Shown here piece by piece: positions 41,408 through 49,693 of a stretch of DNA of 64,000 nucleotides. Location of the stretch: assembly GCA_020634455.1 (NCBI GenBank), contig JACKBQ010000001.1:2790001-2854000 (forward strand). Direction: 5' to 3'. The notes below the pieces were generated by a model. That model had not been told where the DNA came from, did no database searches, and was given only the letters and a program-made list of their open reading frames with translations. Numbering within the stretch: position 1 is the stretch's first letter; each line of letters opens with the position of its first letter. This DNA is from Ardenticatenaceae bacterium. Lineage in GTDB: Bacteria > Chloroflexota > Anaerolineae > Promineifilales > Promineifilaceae. Both the position numbers and the translations under genes were made by a program.

Positions 41408-43945
41408 TTACTCACGCAGTTGAGCATTTAGCCGGTGCTTAAGCTGCCCAACGATCTTGTTGCGGCTTTTTTGCACCACCTTGTCGGTGAGCGTTTTGTC
41501 GGGGGCCTGGAAGGTAAGATGGTAGGCCAGGCTTTTCTTGCCCGCGCCAATTTGCTTGCCTTCGTACAGGTCGAAAAGCTGCACATCTTTGAGCAAAAAG
41601 CCGCCCGATTTGCGAATAACGTCTTCCACTTCTTCGGCGGCGATGCCTTTGTCCACCACCACGGCAATATCCTCATGCACGGCCGGGTAGGGCGAGATGG
41701 GATCGTAGGGGTAATGGCTGGGGATGTGCGCGATGAGTGCATCCAGGTCAATATCTGCGGCCAGGACGGGCTGATCGTCATCCTCTAGCTGCACGTCGAA
41801 CTGCTCGGCCACCAGCGGGTGCAGCTCGCCCATGACGCCGACCTGGGTTTCACCCAATAGCAGGCGGGCGGTGCGGCCGGGCCGGTAGGTGGGATTTTCC
41901 GCTGGTTCGTAGCGAATGTTCAGATGCAGTTCATTGAACAGCGCTTGCAGCACACCTTTTAAATCGTAGAAGTCGTAGGTGCCAGATTGGCCACCTTGCC
42001 AACCGAGAACGGTGCGCTGCCCGCTCATCACAAGCGACAGGCGGGTTTGTTCGGTGGGTAGAATCTCATCCTCATCGGCAATGAAGATGGGGCCGATTTC
42101 GAACATGGCCAGGCGATCCTGGAAGCGGCTGTTGTGGGCGGCTATCTCCACCACGGAGGCAAGCAAGCTGTGGCGCATCTCGGCCCGTTCGGCGGAGAGG
42201 GGGTTGGTGAGGGTGACATACGGCCGTACATCCACCCCCGCCGCATGATTTTTAGGCATCAACTTTGCTTCCTGCGCTTTGGAGGTAAGGCGGAAGGTGA
42301 TGAGCTCTTGCAAACCCGCCTGCACCAGTGTGTCTTTGATGCGCTCCTCCTGCTCCAACTTCACGTTGCCCCGCTGTGGCGGCAGCACGTCAGCCAGCAC
42401 AGTGGAGGGGATGTTGTCGTAGCCGTACATGCGGCAAATTTCTTCTACCAGATCGTGCGGCCCTTCGATGTCCATGCGGTGGTCAGGTGCGGTGACGATG
42501 AGATGATCGTCATGCACCTCGGCGGCAAATTCGAGGCGTCCTAGCAGTTCGGCCATCTCGGTGCCGCTCAAATTTAGGCCGCTGAGGCGGCGGGCGTAAT
42601 CCAGCTTGAGCGTTACGTTGACCGGTTCGGGCGGATTGGGGTAATAATCCAACACGCCATTGGCGACGGTGCCACCGGCCAATTTGTTCAATAAATTGGC
42701 GGCGCGATTGGCACCGAGCAGCGCCTGGCTGGGGTGCACGCCCCGGCTGAAGCGGAAAGCGGCGTCGGTGTGGATGCCCAGCTTGGTGCTGGTGCGGCGA
42801 ATGTTGATGAAGTTCCAGGCGGCGGCTTCCAGAAAGACGCTGCTGGTTTCTGGCTTGATTTCGCTGTCTGCGCCACCCATCACGCCGCCGAGACTGAGGT
42901 TGCCCAGCGGATCCGTGACCAAAATGCTGTACGGCTCCAGCTTGTGGCGGATGCCGTCCAGAGTGGTGAGCGTTTCGCCGTCGTGAGGCAGGCGGGTGTT
43001 GATATGGATCGGGCCGCCGGGATTGTACGCATCGGCCCGTCGGCGTAGGAAGTCGTAGTCGAAGGTGTGGTTGGGCTGGCCCATTTCTAGCATGACGTAG
43101 TTGGAGACGTCTACGACGACGTTGATGGGGCGCTGCCCGGCCAGGCGCAGGCGGTGCTGCATCCAGTAGGGGCTGGCGGTTTGCTGCACGCCTTCGATGA
43201 TGTAACCGACGAAGCGGGGGTTAAGTTCGGGGTTTTCGGTGGTGAGTTGGATACGGCCGTCCACATCGCCACCTTCCATCGTCACCGAATAATCCGGGTA
43301 GCGGATGGGCTGGTTGGTGAGGGCGGCGTACTCACGGGCCACGCCGACCATCGAGGCGCAGCGGGCGATGTTGGGGATGATGTCAATCTCCAACACAGCG
43401 TCGCCCAGCACGTCTTGCAGCGGGGTGCCGGGCTGGTAGTCGGGCGAGTTGGCATCCTTTTGGATGAGGATGATGCCTTCGTGCTCTTCGCTGATGCCCA
43501 GCTCTTTTTCAGAGCAGAGCATGGCATCGTTGTAGATGCCGCGCAGTTCGCGCCCTTTGAGCTTGGCGGTAACACGGCCGTCTTTGTGCCCGTCGTACAA
43601 AACAGAGCCTTCAAGCGCCAGCGGCGAGAAAATTTGCAAGCTGCTGATGTCGCCTTGACCGACATAATCGAACAAGTTGGGTGCGCCGGTGACGACGGTT
43701 TTGGAACGGCCGTTGCCATAATCCACCGTCGCCAATACCAGCTTGTCCGCATTGGGATGCTGCTCAACTTTGAGCAGGTGGGCCAGCAAGACCAGTTCGC
43801 GGTCCCATTCCAGCTCTGCGCCGGGGATGCCTATATAGTCAATGGTTTTTACTTCCAAACCGGCGTTGGTCAGCAGGCGGTCAACCTGTTCAACCGGTTT
43901 ATCAATGGTGACAAAATCTTTAAGCCATGAGAGTGGTACAAGCAT
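41408..43945 (-). CDS. pheT: Phenylalanyl-tRNA synthetase beta subunit
   Basis: An 845-residue subunit of the (alpha-beta)2 enzyme. The start at ATG 43945 (MLVPLSWLKDFV) is the canonical N-terminus and has GGAG nine bases upstream. An EMAP/tRNA-binding domain (about 40-155), the B3/B4 editing region, B5 and the C-terminal FDX-ACB anticodon-binding domain (final 95 residues, YPAVHEDIAVVVDKGIAAEEVEDVIRKSGG...) can all be followed. It charges tRNA-Phe together with PheS. It is separated from pheS by a REPIN, which might affect the stoichiometry of the two subunits. Transcription comes through the Phe leader upstream of pheS. Confidence 0.97.
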   Translation of the reverse strand: MLVPLSWLKDFVTIDKPVEQVDRLLTNAGLEVKTIDYIGIPGAELEWDRELVLLAHLLKVEQHPNADKLVLATVDYGNGRSKTVVTGAPNLFDYVGQGDISSLQIFSPLALEGSVLYDGHKDGRVTAKLKGRELRGIYNDAMLCSEKELGISEEHEGIILIQKDANSPDYQPGTPLQDVLGDAVLEIDIIPNIARCASMVGVAREYAALTNQPIRYPDYSVTMEGGDVDGRIQLTTENPELNPRFVGYIIEGVQQTASPYWMQHRLRLAGQRPINVVVDVSNYVMLEMGQPNHTFDYDFLRRRADAYNPGGPIHINTRLPHDGETLTTLDGIRHKLEPYSILVTDPLGNLSLGGVMGGADSEIKPETSSVFLEAAAWNFINIRRTSTKLGIHTDAAFRFSRGVHPSQALLGANRAANLLNKLAGGTVANGVLDYYPNPPEPVNVTLKLDYARRLSGLNLSGTEMAELLGRLEFAAEVHDDHLIVTAPDHRMDIEGPHDLVEEICRMYGYDNIPSTVLADVLPPQRGNVKLEQEERIKDTLVQAGLQELITFRLTSKAQEAKLMPKNHAAGVDVRPYVTLTNPLSAERAEMRHSLLASVVEIAAHNSRFQDRLAMFEIGPIFIADEDEILPTEQTRLSLVMSGQRTVLGWQGGQSGTYDFYDLKGVLQALFNELHLNIRYEPAENPTYRPGRTARLLLGETQVGVMGELHPLVAEQFDVQLEDDDQPVLAADIDLDALIAHIPSHYPYDPISPYPAVHEDIAVVVDKGIAAEEVEDVIRKSGGFLLKDVQLFDLYEGKQIGAGKKSLAYHLTFQAPDKTLTDKVVQKSRNKIVGQLKHRLNAQLRE

Positions 43946-43964
43946 GGAAAAACTCCAGGAAATT

Positions 43965-44043
43965 AGTGAGGAGTGGAGCATCCTCAGATGCGGAACGGAT
44001 TGTGTTCCGGCCGCTCGCATCTGAGGATGCTCACTCCACCTCA
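43965..44043. repeat. REPIN inside the pheST operon
   Basis: GGAGTGGAGCATCCTCAGATGC (minus its first bases, from 43971) and the inverted GCATCTGAGGATGCTCACTCC (from about 44018) are separated by GGAACGGATTGTGTTCC, which itself forms a small hairpin. This is a complete two-REP REPIN between pheS and pheT, related to the copies near the RAYT gene 37 kb away. Confidence 0.85.
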
Positions 44044-44060
44044 GTTGAAAGGTTTTGTAG

Positions 44061-45086
44061 TTAGAACTGCTTCAGGAACCGCAAATCGTTGTTCCAAAAT
44101 TGACGAATATCGTCGATGCCGTAGCGGAGCATGGCGATGCGCTCTGGCCCCATGCCGAAGGCGAAGCCGGTGTACACTTCGGGGTCGTAGCCGCCGTTGC
44201 GCAGCACGTTGGGATGCACCATGCCGCTGCCTAAAATTTCCAGCCAGCCGGTGTATTTGCACACCTGGCACCCCTTGGACTCGCACAAAAAGCAGGTGAC
44301 GTCCATCTCCGCGCTGGGTTCGGTGAAGGGGAAGTAGCTGGCGCGGAAGCGGGTTTCCCGATTGGCCCCAAAGAGGCGGCGGGCAAACTCGGTGAGCGTG
44401 CCTTTGAGGTCGGCAAAGGTGATGTTGGTACCGACGGCGAGCCCTTCGACCTGGGTGAACTGGATGCTGCTGCGGGTGGTGATTTGCTCGTTGCGGTAGC
44501 ACATGCCGGGCAAAATCACGCGCACCGGTTCGGGATAATATTCGCGCATGGCCCGGATTTGCCCGGCGCTGGTGTGCGTGCGCAGGATCACATCCGGGTT
44601 TTCGGTGTAGAAGCTGTCTTGCATTTCCCGCGCCGGGTGGTGGGGCGGGAAGTTGAGCAGCTCGAAGTTGTAGGCGTCGGTTTCTACGTCGGGTGAGCGG
44701 TAGATTTGGAAACCCATGTCGCCGAAGATGCGGTAAATGTCGCGCAGAGTTTGGGTGATGACGTGCAGGCCACCGCTGGTTAACGGCCGCCCTGGCAAGG
44801 TCACGTCAATGGCGGAGCTGGCGATTTTGTCGGCCAGTTCGGTCGCTTTTAGCTCGGCCAGCCGCGCTTCGTAGGCCGCTTCCAGCTCATTTTTGACGAC
44901 GTTGATCCGCTTGCCGAAGATCGGCCGTTCGTCGGCGCTGAGCTGGCCGACCTGGCGGGTGAGCAGGTAGATGCCCCCTTTTTTGCCCAGAGTGTCGCGG
45001 TACCAGGTTTCAAGAACGGCCGTACTGTCCACCGCACCCAGCCCGGCCAGCGATATTTCATACAATGATTCCAGTTGGTCTAACAT
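44061..45086 (-). CDS. pheS: Phenylalanyl-tRNA synthetase alpha subunit
   Basis: The catalytic class II subunit. The start is set at ATG 45086 (MLDQLESLYEISLAGL), preceded by AGGAAG; the frame upstream runs into a CACAGAG repeat. Of 341 residues, the N-terminal coiled-coil region (1-95) is followed by motif 2 (VRVILPGMCYRNEQITTRSSIQFTQVEGLAV) and motif 3 (GFAFGMGPERIAMLRYGIDDIRQFW). A CxxC-type pair is present in TCFLCESKGCQVCKYTGW, as in many bacterial PheS. Expression is predicted to depend on the leader peptide and terminator upstream. Confidence 0.97.
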   Translation of the reverse strand: MLDQLESLYEISLAGLGAVDSTAVLETWYRDTLGKKGGIYLLTRQVGQLSADERPIFGKRINVVKNELEAAYEARLAELKATELADKIASSAIDVTLPGRPLTSGGLHVITQTLRDIYRIFGDMGFQIYRSPDVETDAYNFELLNFPPHHPAREMQDSFYTENPDVILRTHTSAGQIRAMREYYPEPVRVILPGMCYRNEQITTRSSIQFTQVEGLAVGTNITFADLKGTLTEFARRLFGANRETRFRASYFPFTEPSAEMDVTCFLCESKGCQVCKYTGWLEILGSGMVHPNVLRNGGYDPEVYTGFAFGMGPERIAMLRYGIDDIRQFWNNDLRFLKQF

Positions 45087-45109
45087 AAGTAACTTCCTAA
45101 GTGATTTTT

Positions 45110-45175
45110 TTTGCCACAGAGGACACAGAGATTTTAGAGAATTTTCTCTTATTTCTCTGTGCACTCTGTGGCCAA
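45110..45175. repeat. CACAGAG-family inverted repeat in pheS leader
   Basis: TTTGCCACAGAGGACACAGAG begins at 45110 and is mirrored by TTTCTCTGTGCACTCTGTGGCC ending at about 45173. It lies between the attenuator terminator and pheS. Confidence 0.8.
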
Positions 45176-45217
45176 TAATTCCAAACGAAAAGTTTAACGG
45201 TTCTTGGCTAAACAAAC

Positions 45218-45246
45218 AAAAAAAAGACGCGGGGTTGGCCGCGTCT
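45218..45246 (-). terminator. Attenuator terminator of pheST
   Basis: On the minus strand GACGCGG (complement of 45239-45245) pairs with CCGCGTC (complement of 45226-45232) and is followed by eight T (45218-45225). An alternative partner for the 5' arm, CCGCGTTT (complement of 45306-45313), lies inside the leader peptide gene and would prevent terminator formation. Confidence 0.85.
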
Positions 45247-45281
45247 TTCAGTGGATGTTCGTTTTTTAGCGCTGCTTCTTC

Positions 45282-45362
45282 TCAGGCAGAACGAACCTCC
45301 AGCGCAAACGCGGCGCGGACGGTATTAAAAAAGAAGAAGCTAAAAAATCGCTGTTGGTTCAT
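45282..45362 (-). CDS. Phe-rich leader peptide controlling pheST (pheM-like)
   Basis: A 26-codon gene from ATG 45362 to TGA at 45282-45284. The peptide starts MNQQR and then reads FFSFFFF (residues 6-12), with a seventh Phe at 19. Such a density of Phe codons before a terminator and pheS is the hallmark of ribosome-mediated attenuation, as in E. coli pheM/pheL. Two alternative pairings support this. The Phe-codon run pairs with a downstream segment (AGAAGAAGC...GCTAAAAAA on the minus strand, 45257-45281), and CCGCGTTT, covered by a ribosome reaching the stop, pairs with the terminator's 5' arm. The promoter places transcription start only about 2-4 bases before ATG, and no Shine-Dalgarno sequence is present, so the peptide is translated from a nearly leaderless RNA. 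Confidence 0.85.
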   Translation of the reverse strand: MNQQRFFSFFFFNTVRAAFALEVRSA

Positions 45363-45371
45363 CGTGGGCGC

Positions 45372-45400
45372 ATAATAACACTAGGATAGGGGTGTGTCAA
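45372..45400 (-). promoter_or_regulatory. Promoter of pheST leader
   Basis: Minus-strand TTGACA (complement of 45395-45400), 17 bp, TATTAT (complement of 45372-45377). Start is predicted near 45365. The Rieske gene on the same strand ends 15 bp before the -35. Confidence 0.85.
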
Positions 45401-45414
45401 GGCAAATTTGAGTG

Positions 45415-46386
45415 TTAGGATGTCCCAAAAATTACGCCTAATTTTTTCAACCATTGGCGGTAAGCAATCGCCGTGCGGTCGCTGCGCAGGTGCAGCTCGG
45501 CCTGCAAATCCAGCGGCAGCAGCTCCGGGCGCTGGGACTGCACGATGGGCACGTCTTGCCCAGTTACCTCGTCCTGAAAGGCGCGGATTTCGGCTTCTGG
45601 CACGTCGTGGCCGTAGTTCATGGCCATCCACATCCAGGCGCGGCAGCTGGTTTCGGTGATCGGCGAGATGGTGAAAAGGGCGGCAAATGAGGCTTCTGTG
45701 CCATGTTTGATGAAGGTGGCGGTAAACGGCCGTAACACCCGATACGTATACGTCACATCCTTGCCCTCGCCCGTGCCGTCGGGATTGGGCTGGTAGACGG
45801 TGATGTTCTCGGCCACGATGCCGTTTGGCCCGGTGTGCACATCGTAATCATTGATTTCGGGATGCTGCGGATCGCCCAGGTAGCCCGCATGGACAAAGGG
45901 GAAGTGGGCCACATCGAGGAAGTTTTCGATGGCGCGGGGCGCGGCGGCGGCGTAATCGTACGGGCCACTCATGATTTTGCGGTAGCTGGCGTCGTCCCAT
46001 TCGGCAAAAGCGGGGATGTCGTGGGCTGGCTCGCCCAAACGCACCCAGACGAGGCCGTACTGCTCTTTGACTTTGTACGTTTTGGCGCGGGCTTTGGCGG
46101 GTGGCACTTGGTCGGGATGGGCGGGGATGTGGATGCACTGCCCGGATTCGTCGTACACCCAGCCGTGGTAGGGGCAGTGCAGGTGGTCATCAGCTACACG
46201 CCCCAAGGACAGCTTGGTGCCGCGATGAATGCAGAGGTCTTGCCAGGCGAGGGAACGGCCGTTGGCCCACCACAACACGATTTCCTCATCCAGCAGTCGG
46301 GCGCTGAGCAACTGTTCGGTTTTCAGTTCCTCCACGGTTGCTACCGGATGCCAATCATTTACCAAAACGGGGTCATCAATCATCAT
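45415..46386 (-). CDS. Rieske [2Fe-2S] aromatic-ring-hydroxylating-type oxygenase
   Basis: A 323-residue oxygenase alpha-subunit-like protein. The Rieske ligands are CIHRG (about 52-56) and CPYHGW (about 71-76). The mononuclear iron site is probably in ENFLDVAHFPFVHAG (about 155-169), with His residues about five apart, plus a later Asp. It resembles the vanillate-demethylase/phthalate-dioxygenase group; the substrate is unknown. No dedicated reductase is adjacent. It follows the Nudix-like gene after 86 bp. The palindrome at 46254 encodes NGR within the Rieske domain before the first Cys. Confidence 0.88.
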   Translation of the reverse strand: MMIDDPVLVNDWHPVATVEELKTEQLLSARLLDEEIVLWWANGRSLAWQDLCIHRGTKLSLGRVADDHLHCPYHGWVYDESGQCIHIPAHPDQVPPAKARAKTYKVKEQYGLVWVRLGEPAHDIPAFAEWDDASYRKIMSGPYDYAAAAPRAIENFLDVAHFPFVHAGYLGDPQHPEINDYDVHTGPNGIVAENITVYQPNPDGTGEGKDVTYTYRVLRPFTATFIKHGTEASFAALFTISPITETSCRAWMWMAMNYGHDVPEAEIRAFQDEVTGQDVPIVQSQRPELLPLDLQAELHLRSDRTAIAYRQWLKKLGVIFGTS

Positions 46387-46440
46387 CTTCTCTCCACCAA
46401 ATGATATTTTACCGGAGCGGTCGCTGAATTTTTATTTTTC

Positions 46441-46470
46441 TTTGCGTTGTCCGCGTTCTTTGCGGTTAAA
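46441..46470. repeat. Short CGCAAAGAACGCGGA-type repeat
   Basis: TTTGCGTTGTCCGCGTTCTT and TGCGG contain recurring TTGCG/CCGCG words of the same style as the GGACGCGGAT family. It lies between the Rieske and Nudix-like genes. Confidence 0.4.
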
Positions 46471-46472
46471 CG

Positions 46473-46940
46473 TTACAATTTTTGTTGGAGTTTGCCAGCC
46501 TGGACGGCTTCGTAGCCAAACTGGAACTGCTCGCGCTGGAGGGTCGCCAGGGGGACCCATTCGGTTTGGCTGGCTTCGTTGTTTTCAGTGAGGGAGGTTG
46601 GGGTGGTTAACGGCCGTTCCAAACCATAATACATCGCCGACAATTTCCAGGCCCGCCGCGCCTCATCTAAAAAATATTGATCCTCTACAAACAGCAACGA
46701 GCCAATGACAGGTGTGACCCCCGCAATCTGGCGAAAGTAGTGGCGAATTGCCTGGGTGGGTGTGTCGCTAGCAGCCAACATCGTACCCGGTGGGTGCCAC
46801 AACCCGGTTTGGGGCTGCTTTTGCAGCAAAATCTGACTGTTTTCAATGTAGACGCCGTAAACGGCAGGGCGAAATGTTATTGATTCTGCGGCGACGGGGA
46901 CCGCATTGCCGTGAATATCGTAGCAAACAATGGTGGCCAT
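46473..46940 (-). CDS. Nudix-fold protein with degenerate Nudix box
   Basis: A 155-residue protein with the Nudix fold pattern: VYGVYIENSQILLQKQPQTGLWHPPGTMLAASDTPTQAIRHYFRQIAGV, then a strand, helix and WVPLATL. In the canonical box GX5EX7REUXEEXGU the position after GX5 is not Glu, RE reads RH and EE reads RQ. The metal-binding glutamates are therefore missing and hydrolysis is unlikely. A ligand-binding role is possible, as in NrtR-type regulators, but there is no DNA-binding domain. It lies 17 bp after nusB on the same strand and is probably co-transcribed. Confidence 0.75.
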   Translation of the reverse strand: MATIVCYDIHGNAVPVAAESITFRPAVYGVYIENSQILLQKQPQTGLWHPPGTMLAASDTPTQAIRHYFRQIAGVTPVIGSLLFVEDQYFLDEARRAWKLSAMYYGLERPLTTPTSLTENNEASQTEWVPLATLQREQFQFGYEAVQAGKLQQKL

Positions 46941-46957
46941 AATGGATGCGTCAGAGG

Positions 46958-47401
46958 TTATTCAGGAACGGGGACGGGGAGAAAATGTTCTTTTAGTTGG
47001 GGAATGTGATCGGCCAGGGTGCCAAGTACGCCATTGATGAAGCGTGGGGCACTGTCTGAGCCATACGTTTTGGCTAGTTCAACAGCTTCGTTGATGGCCA
47101 CCTTGACTGGTGTTTCTGCTTCAATGAGGAATTCAAAGATAGCGATGCGCAAGATATTGCGGTCAATGACTGCCATCTGATCCAGTGGCCACTCTGGCGC
47201 ATACTGCGCGATGAGGGTGTCCATCTCTTCCTGGTGCTGAATGACGCCCTGGATGAGGCGTGAAGCAAACTCAACACCTGTGTTTTCCATGGGGTTCTCC
47301 AGCAAACGACGCTCCAACACTTCACCTGGGGGGTGGTTGGCAATATCATATTCGTAAAGCGTTTCCAGGGTTACGCGCCGAGCGCGACGTCTAGTTTTCA
47401 T
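46958..47401 (-). CDS. nusB: Transcription antitermination factor NusB
   Basis: A 147-residue all-helical protein that binds boxA RNA with S10 to prevent premature termination of rRNA transcripts. Characteristic segments are RRRARRVTLETLYEYDIA, APEWPLDQMAVIDRNILRIAIFEFL and VKVAINEAVELAKTYGSDSAPRFINGVLG. The spacing to the Asp23-family gene (32 bp) supports one operon. Asp23-nusB adjacency is common in Firmicutes and related groups. Confidence 0.95.
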   Translation of the reverse strand: MKTRRRARRVTLETLYEYDIANHPPGEVLERRLLENPMENTGVEFASRLIQGVIQHQEEMDTLIAQYAPEWPLDQMAVIDRNILRIAIFEFLIEAETPVKVAINEAVELAKTYGSDSAPRFINGVLGTLADHIPQLKEHFLPVPVPE

Positions 47402-47433
47402 AGGTCACAGACGGTCATACCGTTGGTCAGGAA

Positions 47434-47799
47434 TTAGTCAGTTGATTCTTCCTGAGCATAGACAACATCTTCAACATGCACGTTGACAGCTTCTACAGAA
47501 ATTCCAACCATGGTATCAATGGCTTCGGCAACGGCCGTTTGCAGGCGTGTGCTGGTCTCCATAATGTTCACGTGCGGACTCATTATAACGTAAATATCAA
47601 ATTTAATCTTGTTGTCATCGCTCAAATTTAGCAAAATGCCCGTTTGGCGAGACTCTCGGCGGAAAAGCCGGGCTACATCTGCCGGGATTGGGGCCATTTT
47701 GGCCACCCCTTCCACCCGCAAGCTAGCGTAATGGGCAATCGTCACCAAAACATCCGGGGCAACCTCGATACGGCCGATACTTTCTTGCACACTGTCCAT
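47434..47799 (-). CDS. Asp23/Gls24 family envelope-stress protein
   Basis: A 121-residue protein with the Asp23 domain: GRIEVAPDVLVTIAHYASLRVEGVAKM at the N-terminus, then IKFDIYVIMSPHVNIMETSTRLQTAVAEAIDTMVGISVEAVNVHVEDV. Members are membrane-associated cytoplasmic proteins linked to cell-envelope homeostasis; the YloU-type member usually sits by nusB or fatty-acid genes, as here. ATG 47799 follows a purine-rich AAGAAGGGAG. The operon fabD-fabG-asp23-nusB is inferred from spacing. Confidence 0.9.
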   Translation of the reverse strand: MDSVQESIGRIEVAPDVLVTIAHYASLRVEGVAKMAPIPADVARLFRRESRQTGILLNLSDDNKIKFDIYVIMSPHVNIMETSTRLQTAVAEAIDTMVGISVEAVNVHVEDVVYAQEESTD

Positions 47800-47838
47800 T
47801 ATTGTTTGCTCCCTTCTTTAAACGCAATAGGTTGTTGG

Positions 47839-48588
47839 TTACATGGCGATGCCGCCATCCACACTAATAACCTGGCCTGTAATATATGAAGCCTTATCTG
47901 ACGCTAAAAATGATACCAGATACCCAACCTCTGGCAATTTTCCCCAGCGACCCAGCGGAATCAGCTTCTTCGACTCGTTGACTATATTCTCATCCAGCAC
48001 TTCGGTGAGGGCTGTGGGAAAGAAGCCGGGCGTAATGACGTTTACTGTGATATCGCGGGAGCCGACTTCTTTGGCCAGCGATTTGGAAAAGCCAATAATG
48101 CCCGCTTTGGAAGCGGCGTAGTTGGTTTGCCCACCCTGGCCAATTAGGGCCACCACGGAGGAGATGTTGATGATTCGGCCACCTTGCTTTTTACGCATCA
48201 TGGGGCGAACGGCCGCTTTGCAGCAATTGAACACGCTTTTCAGGTTGGTGTTGATAACCGTGTCCCACTGTTCTTCCTTCATCATTGGCAACAAGGTGTC
48301 TCGCGTGGTACCAGCGTTGTTCACTAGAATGTCAATTTGGCCGTAGATATCAATGGCGGTCTTGATTAGTTCCTGCGCGGCCTCAAACTGGGAGACATCG
48401 GCTTGAACGGCCGTTGCCTCCCCACCATTTTCTTGAATAGCGACCACTACCTCATCTGCGGCCGCGCTACTAGCATTGTAGTTAATCACCACCTTTGCTC
48501 CGTGCGCCGCCAAATCTTCGGCAATAGCTCGCCCGATGCCGCGCGAGGCTCCTGTTACCACTGCTACTTTTCCTGCTAACAAAGCCAC
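47839..48588 (-). CDS. fabG: 3-oxoacyl-ACP reductase
   Basis: A 249-residue SDR enzyme that reduces 3-oxoacyl-ACP with NADPH in fatty-acid elongation. TGASRGIG (12-19) binds the cofactor, NNAGTT follows, the catalytic Ser is in NISSVVALIG, and YAASKAG gives Tyr and Lys. The C-terminus ITGQVISVDGGIAM is typical of FabG. It stands between fabD and the Asp23 gene. acpP, usually next to fabG, is absent. Confidence 0.95.
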   Translation of the reverse strand: MALLAGKVAVVTGASRGIGRAIAEDLAAHGAKVVINYNASSAAADEVVVAIQENGGEATAVQADVSQFEAAQELIKTAIDIYGQIDILVNNAGTTRDTLLPMMKEEQWDTVINTNLKSVFNCCKAAVRPMMRKKQGGRIINISSVVALIGQGGQTNYAASKAGIIGFSKSLAKEVGSRDITVNVITPGFFPTALTEVLDENIVNESKKLIPLGRWGKLPEVGYLVSFLASDKASYITGQVISVDGGIAM

Positions 48589-48618
48589 AACCCTTCCTCC
48601 AAAAACCTTACTTCATGT

Positions 48619-48690
48619 TTGTCGTTCCCGCGAAAGCGGGAATCTATGCAGCCAAACAAAATGAACACCCGCCTGCGCGGGTATGACATT
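48619..48690. repeat. Paired CCCGCGAAAGCGGG-type hairpins
   Basis: GTTCCCGCGAAAGCGGGAATC (from 48624) is followed by CACCCGCCTGCGCGGGTATG (from 48666). The TTCCC...GGGAA hairpin resembles dRS3-like dispersed repeats known in many bacteria. It separates fabD and fabG. Confidence 0.75.
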
Positions 48691-48708
48691 GCGAATAAAA
48701 GTGAGTCG

Positions 48709-49620
48709 CTAGAGATTGTCACCAAAAGTCAATTTTACCCGGTTTGCCTTACGTTCAATGCGCTTCATAAAACTAAGCAGCGTATCGCCGGGACCGACCT
48801 CTACAAACGTGTCCACATCCTGGGCAAGCAAATAATTCATCGAATCTGTCCAGGAGACGCCAGCCGTGAGTTGAGCCTTTAGCTCTTCCCGAATTTGGTC
48901 TGGCGTAGTCAGCGGCTGTGCTGTGACGTTGGCAATCACGGGCACGCTGGGAGCTTGAATTGGCGTGGCGTCTACCGCCTGAGCAAACGCTTCGGCGGCC
49001 GAAGCCATCAACCGCGAATGAGCCGCAATGGTGATGGGCAGTTTGACCACTTTGCGTGCTTTTGCTTCCTCCGCCAGTGTCATCGCCCGCATCAGGGCAT
49101 CTTCATCTCCAGAGATAACTACCTGTCCGGGGCAGTTGTCGTTAGCTACCTGCACGGCACCGCTGTCATTACTGGCTTGCTCACAAATTTGCTGCACGGT
49201 GGGGATGTCCAGCGCCAAAATTGCCGCCATCGCGCCGGGTTCCTGTTCACCTGCGGCCTTCATGAGTTCGCCACGCTTGCGAACCAAACTTAAACCATCG
49301 GCAAAAGAGAGCGCGCCAACGGCCGTTAATGCCGAAAGCTCACCCAAACTGTGCCCAGCCACATAAGCTGGCAGCTCCCAACCCTGCGCCTGCATCCGCT
49401 GCCACATCGCCATGCTGGTTACAAACAAGGCTGGCTGCTGATTTACTGTATCAGTCAAGGTTTCTTCTGGCCCTTCAAAACAAAGCGTAGAGAGGGCAAT
49501 GCCTAGCTGTTCATCTGCTTGATCAAAAACAGCACGCGCCTCCGGGGTGTTTTGGTACAACTCCAACCCCATGCCCACGTGCTGTGCCCCTTGTCCAGGG
49601 AAAAGATATGCGCTACTCAC
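48709..49620 (-). CDS. fabD: Malonyl-CoA:ACP transacylase
   Basis: A 303-residue acyltransferase that loads malonate on ACP. LFPGQGAQHVGMG lies at the N-terminus, the catalytic Ser in GHSLGE (about 91-96), Arg in LVRKRGELM, and His in PITIAAHSRLM. VPVIANVTAQPL and VEVGPGDTLLSFMKRI close the protein. It follows rpmF after a terminator-like hairpin. Length matches the family. Confidence 0.96.
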   Translation of the reverse strand: MSSAYLFPGQGAQHVGMGLELYQNTPEARAVFDQADEQLGIALSTLCFEGPEETLTDTVNQQPALFVTSMAMWQRMQAQGWELPAYVAGHSLGELSALTAVGALSFADGLSLVRKRGELMKAAGEQEPGAMAAILALDIPTVQQICEQASNDSGAVQVANDNCPGQVVISGDEDALMRAMTLAEEAKARKVVKLPITIAAHSRLMASAAEAFAQAVDATPIQAPSVPVIANVTAQPLTTPDQIREELKAQLTAGVSWTDSMNYLLAQDVDTFVEVGPGDTLLSFMKRIERKANRVKLTFGDNL

Positions 49621-49649
49621 TTGATAATGTCCAAAAATGAATGAGGGTA

Positions 49650-49681
49650 AAAAAGATAAAGGCCGTGCGAAGACGGCCTCT
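49650..49681 (-). terminator. Terminator/attenuator after rpmF
   Basis: Minus-strand AGGCCGT pairs with ACGGCCT (49660-49666 with 49673-49679), followed by TTATCTTTTTTA. It would reduce read-through from rpmF into fabD. Confidence 0.75.
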
Positions 49682-49693
49682 TTCCCAAATTAA

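Noticed and set aside
45087..45372. T-box in the pheST leader
   Set aside because: No T-box consensus is present; the Phe-rich leader peptide explains the terminator instead.
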